Notes under the pieces: model-generated
What the model saw: only the letters and a program-made list of their open reading frames with translations
What the model was told of the DNA's origin: nothing
Databases searched by the model: none
Assembly (NCBI GenBank): GCA_964485235.1
Contig: CAZAIO010000070.1
Location: 1-13,858 of the forward strand
From: CAZAIO01 sp964485235
GTDB taxonomy: Bacteria > Chloroflexota > Dehalococcoidia > GIF9 > UBA5629
Direction: 5' to 3'
DNA length: 13,858 nucleotides
Shown here: in pieces, positions 7,389-13,858 of the stretch
Layout of the letters: each line of letters begins with the position of its first letter
How positions within the stretch are numbered: position 1 is the stretch's first letter
Translations under genes and position numbers: made by a program

Positions 7389-7893
7389 TTTAATCAAAGT
7401 ACTCACAATAATATTGTTATTGTCAGCTATTTCCTTTTCAGCAGCTTGCTCTGCAACATCGGCAAGTACTCCGAAAATATCTACCAGCCATAATGAAGAA
7501 TCTAAAACAATTCAATCCACAACACCGCCTCCAGCTACTGATTCACAGGCAGTAGACCAGTCCGCTACTCTGCCGAATACTACACATAATACTGTCAGTG
7601 TTGTCATAGCAGGATATATTAACCATGGCCCGATGCAGCCAACGGTAAATGCTATAAAGGAAGTGCTCTCCAGGTATGGTGATAAGGTCCAGGTCCAGTG
7701 GATTGATCTGGGAACAAATCAAGGCCAGAACTACTTTAAAGAGCATGGACTATCGGCGCACCTGAACGTAATAATTAACGGCAAGTATGAGTATAACGTA
7801 AATGGTAAGGGTGTGGCATTCCAATGGTTCGAAGGCAGCCAGTGGACTAAACAAGACCTGGATACAGTCCTGGCAGGTCTGGTTGCCAATTAG
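7369..7893 (+). CDS. Secreted thioredoxin-fold lipoprotein with a degenerate active site (HGPM)
   Basis: The start ATG 7369 follows GGGAG (7356-7360) by 8 nt and overlaps the ATPase gene by 20 nt. Residues 1-26 form a signal peptide (basic start, hydrophobic 8-23) ending SFSAAC; Cys27 would be the lipidated residue, although Ser rather than Leu at -3 makes the lipobox weak. A linker rich in Ser, Thr and Pro (28-75) leads to a compact domain (76-174) with the order strand VSVVIAGYI, NHGPMQPTV, helix, strand VQVQWIDL, helix and strand LNVIINGK. This is a thioredoxin-like layout in which H86-G87-P88-M89 stands where CGPC is expected. Both catalytic cysteines are gone and there is no clear cis-Pro. 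The only Cys in the precursor is Cys27, so it cannot be a dithiol oxidoreductase. Its place between ATPase and permease B suggests a substrate-binding or sensory partner of the transporter. I know of no named family; fold assignment is inference. Confidence 0.62.
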   Translation: MKTEINNLIKVLTIILLLSAISFSAACSATSASTPKISTSHNEESKTIQSTTPPPATDSQAVDQSATLPNTTHNTVSVVIAGYINHGPMQPTVNAIKEVLSRYGDKVQVQWIDLGTNQGQNYFKEHGLSAHLNVIINGKYEYNVNGKGVAFQWFEGSQWTKQDLDTVLAGLVAN

Positions 7894-7933
7894 ATATTCG
7901 ATCGGATGAAGCACATTGTAGGTTACATAACAC

Positions 7934-7947
7934 GGAGGCCTGCGTTG
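7934..7947 (+). promoter_or_regulatory. Ribosome binding site and TTG start of permease B
   Basis: GGAGG (7934-7938) lies 6 nt before TTG 7945-7947, which is in frame with permease B. The alternative ATG 7906 has only a weak purine run before it. The TTG start yields MSLLYLIKELIRRK, which lines up with MLYLALKELINRKK of permease A, so the site decides the start. Confidence 0.68.
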
Positions 7948-9132
7948 AGTTTATTATATCTTATTAAAGAACTGATCAGGAGGAAAGGGAGAACTACAAC
8001 TAACATCCTCGCGGTGGCAGTTTTAGTAGCTATTTTTGTGATTTTGACATCGGTCATGAACGCCTATTCCGAAGCAATTTACCTGCCATTTAGAAGTATC
8101 AGTGTCGATATGATAATCCAAAAAGCTGACAGCCATGCATCGACAACAACTACCAATGATATTCGATTACCTTTTGGCAAAAGCGTTTTTTACCAGAAAG
8201 AAATAGACGATATCGCTAATTTAGAGCCGGTAAAGGATATTTCTAAGTCTCTGGTACTGTGGTGTTTTGAAAACGGAAAGTTCATTTCTGTAGAGGGCCT
8301 GGAACCGGATAGTTATATGGGCAAAACATATAGTTCCTGGATTACGTCAGGCCATTTTTTTAACACTTATAAAGAAAACGAAGCGGTAGTCGAGAAACAC
8401 TTTGCCAAATTCTACGGGCTAAACCTAGGGGATAATTTGAAGCTAAGCAATAAGACCTTCGAAATTACCGGCATTATCGCCAGCGAAGATGAGAGCCAAG
8501 TCTCAGCAACCAATGTATACATAAGTCTAGCCTCAGCACAAAAACTTTCCAGCATAAACGGGTACAGCCAAGTATATGTCAAACTTGATGATATATCGTC
8601 CGAGGACATAATCAGATCTGAAATCGGCAGTATAGACAGAGATGCTGTTATTGTCTCGGCGAGTTCGATAGCAACATCACTCAGCAATGTAGTACGAATT
8701 TACCACCAGTTCTATTTGCTGGTACTAGCGATAATCGCAATAATTTTGGCTGTTATTTTGTTTCAAGTAAACACAAACTCGCTCATGGAAAGGAGGAGGG
8801 ACATAGGCGTGTTACAGTCAATCGGCTGGACAAAAGCAAATATAAGCAGACAGTTGGTATCGGAAGTCTTTGTGCAGACTGTTTCTGGATTTATTCTTGG
8901 CATCATTGTCAGTCTGCTGACCATGACAGCCATTGGATCTATCAGCGTTCAAGCAAACACAATGCAGGGGCTGGATAATAGTTTATCCAGTTTAACTGCA
9001 CCACTTACGATTTCAGGTTTTGCCGTCTGGCAGTTTTTCGTATTAACATTAGTAGTATCTGTGGCAGTATCATTCTTTTTGGTCAGAAAGTTAGCCAGCA
9101 TGAAACCGATGGCAAATTTGAAGGATATTTAG
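7945..9132 (+). CDS. FtsX-like ABC transporter permease B (MacB/LolCE type)
   Basis: This is the second permease of the cassette, 395 residues from the TTG at 7945. It repeats the plan of permease A: one N-terminal membrane segment (about 16-38), an extracytoplasmic domain (about 40-253), then FtsX membrane segments near 255-275, 307-332 and 360-380. The coupling loop is ERRRDIGVLQSIGW (282-295) and the C-terminus ends KPMANLKDI. The two permeases share landmarks (KELIxRK, LPF, IVQK/IIQK, LxLW.F) but differ widely, which argues for an asymmetric LolC/LolE-like heterodimer rather than a recent duplication. No MacA-like adaptor or outer-membrane channel is encoded nearby. The lipoprotein gene ends 51 nt upstream and the response regulator starts 18 nt downstream. 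An alternative start is ATG 7906. Confidence 0.87.
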   Translation: MSLLYLIKELIRRKGRTTTNILAVAVLVAIFVILTSVMNAYSEAIYLPFRSISVDMIIQKADSHASTTTTNDIRLPFGKSVFYQKEIDDIANLEPVKDISKSLVLWCFENGKFISVEGLEPDSYMGKTYSSWITSGHFFNTYKENEAVVEKHFAKFYGLNLGDNLKLSNKTFEITGIIASEDESQVSATNVYISLASAQKLSSINGYSQVYVKLDDISSEDIIRSEIGSIDRDAVIVSASSIATSLSNVVRIYHQFYLLVLAIIAIILAVILFQVNTNSLMERRRDIGVLQSIGWTKANISRQLVSEVFVQTVSGFILGIIVSLLTMTAIGSISVQANTMQGLDNSLSSLTAPLTISGFAVWQFFVLTLVVSVAVSFFLVRKLASMKPMANLKDI

Positions 9133-9150
9133 CTTTTGCAGGAATGAGTA

Positions 9151-9846
9151 ATGCCTCTTAAGAAAGTACTTATAGTCGATGACGACGTCAAGATTGTAAA
9201 GATCCTGAAGATTTACTTGCAGCAAGACGGCTGCGAAGTCCATACTGCATTGGATGGTAATGAAGCACTTCGCCTTGCCAGAGAAAAGCATCCTGACGTC
9301 ATAATATTGGACCTTCTGTTGCCCGGTATAAATGGATATGAGGTATGTAAAACTTTAAGAGAGGAATCGGAAGTGCCCATTATTATGCTAACCGCCAGGA
9401 CTGCCGAGCAGGACAGGATAAAAGGATTGGATTTGGGAGCCGATGATTATGTGATCAAGCCATTCAGCCCGAGGGAGATAGCGGCAAGAGTACGAGCAGT
9501 CTTAAGGAGGGTGCCGGGTCCGGGACATGTGCCGGAGGAATTAAAACTGGGCTCTCTCAAAATAGACTTTGTCCGACATGAGGTATCATTGGATGGTAAA
9601 GATATTGCTCTCACCCCCACCGAATTCAAGTTGCTGGGTATAATAGCTCGATCACCGAGAAAGGTATTTAGCCGTGCAGAATTAATCGACCAGATATTCG
9701 ATTATGATTTCGACAGTTTTGAGCATACTATTGAGACGCATATAAGAAACTTACGTCGTAAAATTGAGCCTGACCCCGGCAATCCTAAATATGTTGTAAC
9801 AGTTTTTGGTGTAGGTTATAAATTTGCATTGGAGACCGGCAGTTGA
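9151..9846 (+). CDS. OmpR/PhoB-family response regulator
   Basis: This 231-residue DNA-binding response regulator has a complete receiver domain (about 4-118): acidic pocket D10-D12, phospho-acceptor D54 in IILDLLLPG, T81 in MLTAR, and K103 in VIKPF. The C-terminal winged helix (about 130-228) has ALTPTEFKLL, the recognition helix region HTIETHIRNLRRKIE and the terminal hairpin VTVFGVGYKF, all standard for the OmpR class. AGGA (9140-9143) precedes the ATG by 7 nt. It follows permease B by 18 nt and overlaps the kinase gene by 4 nt, so the pair is co-expressed with the transporter. Its probable operator is the 11-bp-phased AATCTTGA repeat before permease A. The input signal is unknown; BaeR-like assignment rests on the partner kinase. 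Confidence 0.94.
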   Translation: MPLKKVLIVDDDVKIVKILKIYLQQDGCEVHTALDGNEALRLAREKHPDVIILDLLLPGINGYEVCKTLREESEVPIIMLTARTAEQDRIKGLDLGADDYVIKPFSPREIAARVRAVLRRVPGPGHVPEELKLGSLKIDFVRHEVSLDGKDIALTPTEFKLLGIIARSPRKVFSRAELIDQIFDYDFDSFEHTIETHIRNLRRKIEPDPGNPKYVVTVFGVGYKFALETGS

Positions 9847-11216
9847 TTCATACTCTGCGCTTTCGTCTAATCCTGGCATTTGCTCTGGTCATATGTGTGG
9901 CCATTGGCACCGTATCTATTTTCGCAAGTCAGACATCGGGAGCCAAAATCCAGCAATATCAGCAGCAAACAAGCCAGATAAAGATGGATAGGGCACAATG
10001 CTTACTATCCCAATATTATTCACACGGAAGTGGTTGGACAGATATTCAACCTGTGGTTCAACATATGGGCAGCATCTACGGGCAAAGAACTATTTTGACC
10101 GATGGGAATAATTCGGTTGTGGCTGACTCTGGACTAGATTATATCGGGAAGCAATACAACCCTGCGTGGCTTGGCAACGATCAAGAAGTCATCGAGATAC
10201 GTGATAGGGAAAAAGAAGTGGGCATTCTATACATTGGTCCGGAACTTCTGCCGCAGGGTTCTTATGCTTCTATCCAGGGCGTATCTAGCTCAATAAATTG
10301 GTTCTTACTATGGGGGGCCATATTAGCCATTATAGTGGCATTAGTGATTACCTATTTTTTGTCGCAGCGTATTTCTGCCCCGATTCATGCGATCACTGTT
10401 GCCGCGAGCAAACTAGGCAAGGGCGACCTCTCGCAGCGGGTCAATTTCAAAGGAAAGGATGAAGTGGGAAAGTTGGTTCAGACTTTTAATTCTATGGCAG
10501 GGGAATTGATGTCTATGACGGACAGCCTGATTCATGCCAAACAACTCCAACAGAATCTGGTTGCGGATGTAGCTCATGAGCTGAGGACTCCGGTTGCCAG
10601 CATTCAAGCTTATTTGGAAGCCATACAGGATGGACTGCTTGAACCGACCGGAGAGAATCTGAATTCCATTTATGAAGATATTGGTCTATTATCACGGCTC
10701 ATTAGTGACCTTCAATTATTGTCCCAGGCAGATTCAAATGAATTGAATTTAGTACGTCAACCCGAGAATATAGCTAATATAATCGGACAGGTAACGGAAT
10801 CAATGCAACAACAGGCTAAAGCTAAGGGAATAAGTCTTAGCGTTAATCTTCCCTCGGTGCTACCTTCTGTTGAAATTGATGCTTTGCGAATAAGCCAGGT
10901 AATTCGCAATTTGCTCGATAATGCGATATTACATACACCACGCGGCGGCGAAGTTAAGGTCGCTGCTAAAGAATATAACGGCTACATCGGAGTGGAAGTC
11001 AGCGACACTGGCGAAGGTATTCCGGAAGAGGAACTGCCTAATATTTTTGAAAGATTTTACAGGGTAGATAAATCCCGAACCAGGGCTTCGGGAGGCCGTG
11101 GTCTTGGACTAACCATTGCCAAACGTCTCGTAGAGGCTCATGACGGTAAGATTGAAGTTAGCAGCGAATCAGGCAAGGGTACTAGCTTTTCATTCACAAT
11201 CCCGGTTCATAGTTAG
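9843..11216 (+). CDS. BaeS-like sensor histidine kinase
   Basis: This 457-residue membrane kinase starts at TTG 9843, overlapping the regulator's stop (TTGA), with GGAG (9831-9834) 8 nt upstream. Domains in order: membrane segment 7-29, an extracytoplasmic sensor region 30-150 with a PAS/Cache-like stretch (ILTDGNNSVVADS...IGKQ), membrane segment about 152-174, HAMP about 175-227, HisKA with phospho-His H245 in DVAHELRTP, then HATPase_c with the N-box (N356, N360 in NLLDN), G1 DTGEG (388-392), F-box FERF (402-405) and G2 GRGLGL (418-423). All catalytic elements are intact. Wording around HAMP and HisKA resembles BaeS envelope-stress kinases. It probably senses an envelope condition and controls the adjoining transporter through the regulator at 9151. 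Confidence 0.93.
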   Translation: MIHTLRFRLILAFALVICVAIGTVSIFASQTSGAKIQQYQQQTSQIKMDRAQCLLSQYYSHGSGWTDIQPVVQHMGSIYGQRTILTDGNNSVVADSGLDYIGKQYNPAWLGNDQEVIEIRDREKEVGILYIGPELLPQGSYASIQGVSSSINWFLLWGAILAIIVALVITYFLSQRISAPIHAITVAASKLGKGDLSQRVNFKGKDEVGKLVQTFNSMAGELMSMTDSLIHAKQLQQNLVADVAHELRTPVASIQAYLEAIQDGLLEPTGENLNSIYEDIGLLSRLISDLQLLSQADSNELNLVRQPENIANIIGQVTESMQQQAKAKGISLSVNLPSVLPSVEIDALRISQVIRNLLDNAILHTPRGGEVKVAAKEYNGYIGVEVSDTGEGIPEEELPNIFERFYRVDKSRTRASGGRGLGLTIAKRLVEAHDGKIEVSSESGKGTSFSFTIPVHS

Positions 11217-11375
11217 GATTCGGCTTGATTCATAAATCCACAAGTTTCTACATATAGCCACAAAACGCCATATTGTTAGATATCGTGTAATATCTTGTTA
11301 CCATCGAAAAAACATCGGGATAACAATTAAAGCAACTTCACTGACTTCTCGTAAAATAAGCTTTCAAACCTGAAT

Positions 11376-11627
11376 TTATTGAGACTTGTGACCGCGTTTG
11401 AGGAAGCTCCATTCCAACCAGAACCAGAGACCCAGGATGAGTATCCAGATTCCAATCAGAAACCATGAAATAGCTTGAAGTCCGAGCACCTTTTCAATCG
11501 ATTCGCTGATTATCCCGACCAGCATGCATCCAAAGCTGGCAAAACCCAGAATATATGCCATTCCCAGATAGCTTATAAAAGGCTTCTGCGAGAAAAAAAG
11601 GCGTTCCCAAAAACTCTTTACTTCCAT
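11376..11627 (-). CDS. Small two-TM membrane protein, unknown function
   Basis: This 83-residue minus-strand protein begins at ATG 11627-11625, preceded on that strand by GAGGGGG (11640-11634) with 6-nt spacing, a strong Shine-Dalgarno. An in-frame GTG at 11642 lies at the edge of that site and is unlikely to be the start. The sequence opens MEVKSFWERLFFSQKPF, has one hydrophobic segment near 24-42, a short amphipathic link (ISESIEKVLGLQ), a second segment near 54-75 rich in Trp, and a basic tail KRGHKSQ. I do not recognise a family. It converges on the histidine kinase gene, 159 nt away, and no terminator hairpin is obvious between them. It is probably a real gene because of the ribosome site and clean membrane topology. 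Confidence 0.6.
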   Translation of the reverse strand: MEVKSFWERLFFSQKPFISYLGMAYILGFASFGCMLVGIISESIEKVLGLQAISWFLIGIWILILGLWFWLEWSFLKRGHKSQ

Positions 11628-11691
11628 GATAAACCCCCTCACTCAGTGAATGCTCTCTCAGTCTCTGTCATTTACTCCAACAGGATTTAAA

Positions 11692-11697
11692 ATTATA
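11692..11697 (-). promoter_or_regulatory. Candidate -10 element of the small membrane protein gene
   Basis: On the minus strand TATAAT stands 64 nt upstream of ATG 11627. No good -35 is present 17 nt before it. It is flanked by CAGGAT (11681-11686) and its inverse ATCCTG (11715-11720), which might be a regulator site. This is a pattern call only. Confidence 0.3.
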
Positions 11698-11851
11698 AAC
11701 ACCGGAATAAATCTATCCTGATAAAATTGTATCCTATTGAAATGGATAAGTCATTACATCAATCACTCATCATTATGTTTATATAGTTACCGTAATCCGA
11801 AAAGATCAGGACGATATGTAGAATAACTGAGGACTGCGGACTGTCAACAAG

Positions 11852-11880
11852 ATTGCCACAGGGCTACGCCCTATCGCAAT
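11852..11880. repeat. REP-like nested palindrome
   Basis: ATTGC (11852-11856) pairs with GCAAT (11876-11880), and inside it AGGGC (11860-11864) pairs with GCCCT (11868-11872) around a TAC loop, leaving a CAC/ATC internal bulge. Short elements of the form ATTGCCAC...GCAAT are known as dispersed intergenic palindromes in several bacterial phyla. The link to that class is from memory and would need a genome-wide copy count. Confidence 0.55.
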
Positions 11881-11904
11881 GGAGTCTTTTCTACCTATCC
11901 CCTG

Positions 11905-11928
11905 TCCCTTCCCTTCAAAGGGAAGGGA
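11905..11928. repeat. Perfect 10-bp hairpin with T-rich tail (REP-like or terminator-like)
   Basis: TCCCTTCCCT (11905-11914) and AGGGAAGGGA (11919-11928) are perfect inverted repeats around a TCAA loop. A T-rich stretch (11931-11941) follows on the plus strand, so it could act as an intrinsic terminator, but the nearest plus-strand gene ends about 690 nt upstream. Its position only 25 nt after another palindrome suggests a dispersed intergenic repeat instead. Confidence 0.55.
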
Positions 11929-12178
11929 TCTATTTTGTTTTCGAAAGAGCTTTTCTATAAGTATCCTATCAGGCGTCTAAAGGGGAGAAGGTTTATTGAT
12001 CATCCTTCGGAGTGAGTGGTGTAATTGAAGTATGGTGGAGCTGAAGTTACAAAAGGTAGAACTTTCAACCTTACCTTTAGCTTAACGCAATAGCATTTTC
12101 ATTACTGGTCAATACAAGCAATTATAAATTAAACAAAACGCTACTTTTTGCAATTTCGACTGGATGTCACATTCTACT

Positions 12179-12192
12179 AAATTGTGCAATTT
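12179..12192. promoter_or_regulatory. Dyad AAATTG-TG-CAATTT, possible operator
   Basis: A perfect 6-bp dyad with a 2-bp centre lies 24 nt before the DUF1648 remnant. A related sequence, TTGCAATTT (12148-12156), occurs about 30 nt further upstream. Dyads of this size are common repressor sites, and SdpI-like genes are often controlled by ArsR-type repressors, but none is encoded in the window. Confidence 0.3.
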
Positions 12193-12216
12193 AATAGCGA
12201 TCGACTTTGATAACAC

Positions 12217-12475
12217 ATGAATATGAAACTTAATAAATTCGTGATAGCCATAGGCGCCCTTGTGCTGTTTTTTTTATACTTGTCGCCCCTAATGCCTGAG
12301 GTGATGGCTTCTCATTGGAACGCTAAAGGTAAGCCTGATGGGATGATATCCAGGTCCCGGGGTCTGTTTCTGTTTCCCCCTAATCTCGCTTGTGATTGCT
12401 GTAAACTTGCTTGTCATTCCTAAGATTGATCCACAGGGGGAAAATATACGGAAGTTTAAGAGTTATATGGACTGA
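12217..12475 (+). pseudogene. DUF1648 (SdpI-like) membrane protein, frameshifted and truncated
   Basis: The first frame opens MNMKLNKFVIAIGALVLFFL and carries the DUF1648 signature MASHWNAKGKPDG followed by SRSRGLFLFP. It then hits five C's (12376-12380) and soon ends at TAA 12421-12423 after unrelated residues. Dropping one C restores LISLVIAVNLLVIPKIDP then ENIRKFKSYMD, exactly the family's next segment, ending at TGA 12473-12475. So a single-base insertion broke the gene. Even when repaired the product is only about 85 residues. Family members usually continue for at least two more membrane segments, so the C-terminal half is also missing. The next gene begins 24 nt later. No Shine-Dalgarno precedes the start. 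A sequencing error could explain the C run but not the short end. Confidence 0.78.
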
Positions 12476-12499
12476 TATATAATAAGTTATAGAGAAGCT

Positions 12500-13690
12500 A
12501 TGTACGATAGTAAATCCGGTAAAAGAGTCCTTATTTCCGGTGGGGGAATCGCCGGGCTTACCCTTGGTATCCTGCTTTTCGAAAAGGGCTGGGACCCGCT
12601 TATCATCGAACGAGACCCGGTACTCAGGAAAGAAGGATACATGATGGACTTCTTCGGTACCGGCTGGGATGTCGCAGAACGCATTCACATTGTCGATGCC
12701 CTGAGAGCAGTAAAGTACCCCATCGACTACCTCCAGTATGTCGACCGTTCCGGCAAACCGTATGCCTCAGTGCCAATTAGCCGGGTTAGACATGCCCTGG
12801 ATAATAACTATGTCTACCTGAGGCGCTCAGACCTGGAGGCGATTCTCTTTGAACGGGCGAAGTCCACCGGACTCGGAGTGCGGTTTGGTACCGTTATACG
12901 TTCCTTAAATGATACCGGTTCATCGGTTGAAGTTGAATTTGAGGATGATAGCAGGGATTCCTTTTCACTGGTATTTGGTGCGGACGGCGTTCATTCCAGA
13001 GTACGTGAGCTCGCATTCGGACCGGAAGAGCAATTTGCAAGATTCCTTGGAGCATATGTGACGGCGTTTCATTCAGCAAACAGGTACGACCTGCAAAATT
13101 GCTTAAAGATGTATGAAGAAAAGGACCATCTTATAGGGCTCTACCCTCTAAGTAATCAAACGATGACCGGACTCTACGTTTTCAGGAGCTCAAATCTGGG
13201 ATATGTTCAGGGGGATAAGCGATTGGTTCTCCTCAAAGAAGAATTTAAAAAGTCCAGATGGATAGGCAAACAGGTACTCGATGATATTAAGCCGACAACA
13301 CCGATTTTCTTTGATTCACTTACGCAAATATTGATGCCCGGGTGGAGTAAAGGGAGGATAGCGCTGCTCGGCGATGCCTGCGGGTGCTTGACACTGGTTG
13401 CGGGTCAGGGTTCGCATATGGCGATGGGAGATGCATACGTCATTGCGCACGAACTGGAGCGGTATACCGGAGATTATCAGGAAGCCTTCCGGTCGTACGA
13501 GACATTCTTAAAACCGATAATTACCTCTAAACAAAACAGCGCTGAGCGTTTTTCAAAGATATTTGTTCCTTCGCAAAAATCCCGTATGTGGTTACGGCGT
13601 TTGGTTATCAAACTTATTTTCAGTCGCCCGCTGATCGGATTCGGGCTTTCGAGCTTCGGCTCTAAAAGCGTCCTTTCTTCTTATAACTAG
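12500..13690 (+). CDS. FAD-dependent monooxygenase (PF01494, UbiH/PHBH-like)
   Basis: This 396-residue flavoprotein belongs to the class A aromatic-hydroxylase fold. The N-terminal Rossmann motif is GGGIAG (14-19), with E37 at the end of the second strand for ribose binding (IIERD). The mid-protein DG motif is GADGVHSRVR (160-169), linked to NADPH and FAD binding, and the GD motif is GRIALLGDACGCLTLVAGQG (285-304). The usual His-Pro of GDAAHxxxP is replaced by GDACGCLTL, a variant I associate with other FAD monooxygenases of the GDACxxPSxxAGQG type. It has no signal peptide and should be cytosolic. The substrate cannot be inferred; no biosynthetic partner is visible. The ATG lacks a strong Shine-Dalgarno (only AGAGAAG just upstream). 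It lies 24 nt after the DUF1648 pseudogene. Confidence 0.88.
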   Translation: MYDSKSGKRVLISGGGIAGLTLGILLFEKGWDPLIIERDPVLRKEGYMMDFFGTGWDVAERIHIVDALRAVKYPIDYLQYVDRSGKPYASVPISRVRHALDNNYVYLRRSDLEAILFERAKSTGLGVRFGTVIRSLNDTGSSVEVEFEDDSRDSFSLVFGADGVHSRVRELAFGPEEQFARFLGAYVTAFHSANRYDLQNCLKMYEEKDHLIGLYPLSNQTMTGLYVFRSSNLGYVQGDKRLVLLKEEFKKSRWIGKQVLDDIKPTTPIFFDSLTQILMPGWSKGRIALLGDACGCLTLVAGQGSHMAMGDAYVIAHELERYTGDYQEAFRSYETFLKPIITSKQNSAERFSKIFVPSQKSRMWLRRLVIKLIFSRPLIGFGLSSFGSKSVLSSYN

Positions 13691-13836
13691 GCCACAATTA
13701 TAATCAAGTGCTGCCAGAAATTCTTTACAGCGGCCAGAATACCATAACATTCTATTAATAATCTTCTGCTGTTCTAACGAACCCTCATTAACAAAATAAG
13801 TGATTGTGTCATAGCTCAGGCAAGATTTAACAAAAT

Positions 13837-13854
13837 CGGGGAATAAGTATTTAT
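13837..13854 (+). repeat. 18-bp direct repeat, copy 2
   Basis: This is an exact copy of CGGGGAATAAGTATTTAT at 4753-4770, here in non-coding DNA 146 nt after the monooxygenase stop. The match continues as far as the window reaches with one mismatch (21 of 22). Confidence 0.75.
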
Positions 13855-13858
13855 ATAT

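Larger units (their letters stand above)
11643..12216. other. Gene-free intergenic region with palindromes
   Basis: No protein-coding gene is supported in these 574 bases. They contain the likely promoter of the minus-strand gene at the left, two neighbouring REP-like palindromes at 11852-11928, a weak inverted repeat AAAGGTA/TACCTTT (12052-12058 and 12072-12078), and a 14-bp dyad just upstream of the DUF1648 remnant. The rest is AT-rich with stops in every frame. Confidence 0.5.

Noticed and set aside
5429..9132. A classical MacAB efflux pump
   Set aside because: MacB fuses ATPase and permease in one chain and needs a MacA adaptor; here they are separate, there are two permeases, and no HlyD/MacA-like protein is present.
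11475..11690. Plus-strand open frame over the small membrane protein gene
   Set aside because: The minus strand has a strong Shine-Dalgarno and clean membrane topology; the plus frame lacks both.
1..13858. CRISPR array, tRNA or rRNA genes
   Set aside because: No regularly spaced direct repeats, no cloverleaf-like sequence ending in CCA and no conserved rRNA segments were seen.

Overview
The window looks like a piece of a bacterial chromosome from an uncultured or metagenomic lineage, moderately AT-rich, with no rRNA or tRNA. I could not assign a taxon with confidence. The separate FtsX-type permeases, the BaeSR-like two-component pair, the DUF1648 remnant and the short REP-like palindromes would suit Chloroflexota (Dehalococcoidia-like), but this is a weak inference.

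Region 1 (1-4762) is an envelope glycosylation cluster. A DUF2064/TIGR04282-type transferase runs off the left edge on the minus strand. Divergent from it are a DPM1-like GT2 glycosyltransferase, a processive CslA/cellulose-synthase-like GT2 and a GT-C polyprenyl-phosphate-sugar mannosyltransferase. These three are tightly packed (4-nt gap, then 8-nt overlap). An unrecognised multi-pass membrane protein follows. A plausible joint role is loading a sugar onto a lipid carrier, transferring it outside the membrane, and building a mannan- or glucan-like surface glycan. None of these genes has a clear Shine-Dalgarno sequence.

Region 2 (4763-5428) is a gene-poor gap. It contains the fossil 3' end of an IS3-family transposase and the promoter zone of the next operon, which carries an 11-bp-phased direct repeat typical of OmpR/PhoB-family operators.

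Region 3 (5429-11216) is one compact operon: FtsX-type permease A, a MacB/LolD-type ATPase, a secreted thioredoxin-fold lipoprotein whose CGPC site reads HGPM, FtsX-type permease B, an OmpR-family response regulator and a BaeS-like histidine kinase. Most genes have good Shine-Dalgarno sequences and several overlap. Start choices were revised: permease A to ATG 5429 and permease B to TTG 7945. It reads as a self-regulated type VII (MacB/LolCDE-like) envelope transport or mechanotransmission system with an unusual extracytoplasmic partner. This is the part most worth pursuing.

Region 4 (11217-13858) is looser. It holds a small two-TM membrane protein on the minus strand, a roughly 570-bp gap with two adjacent palindromes, a DUF1648 (SdpI-like) gene broken by one extra C in a C5 run and cut short, and an intact FAD-dependent monooxygenase. 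The last bases repeat, over 18 nt, a sequence found at the end of the membrane protein gene 9 kb upstream.
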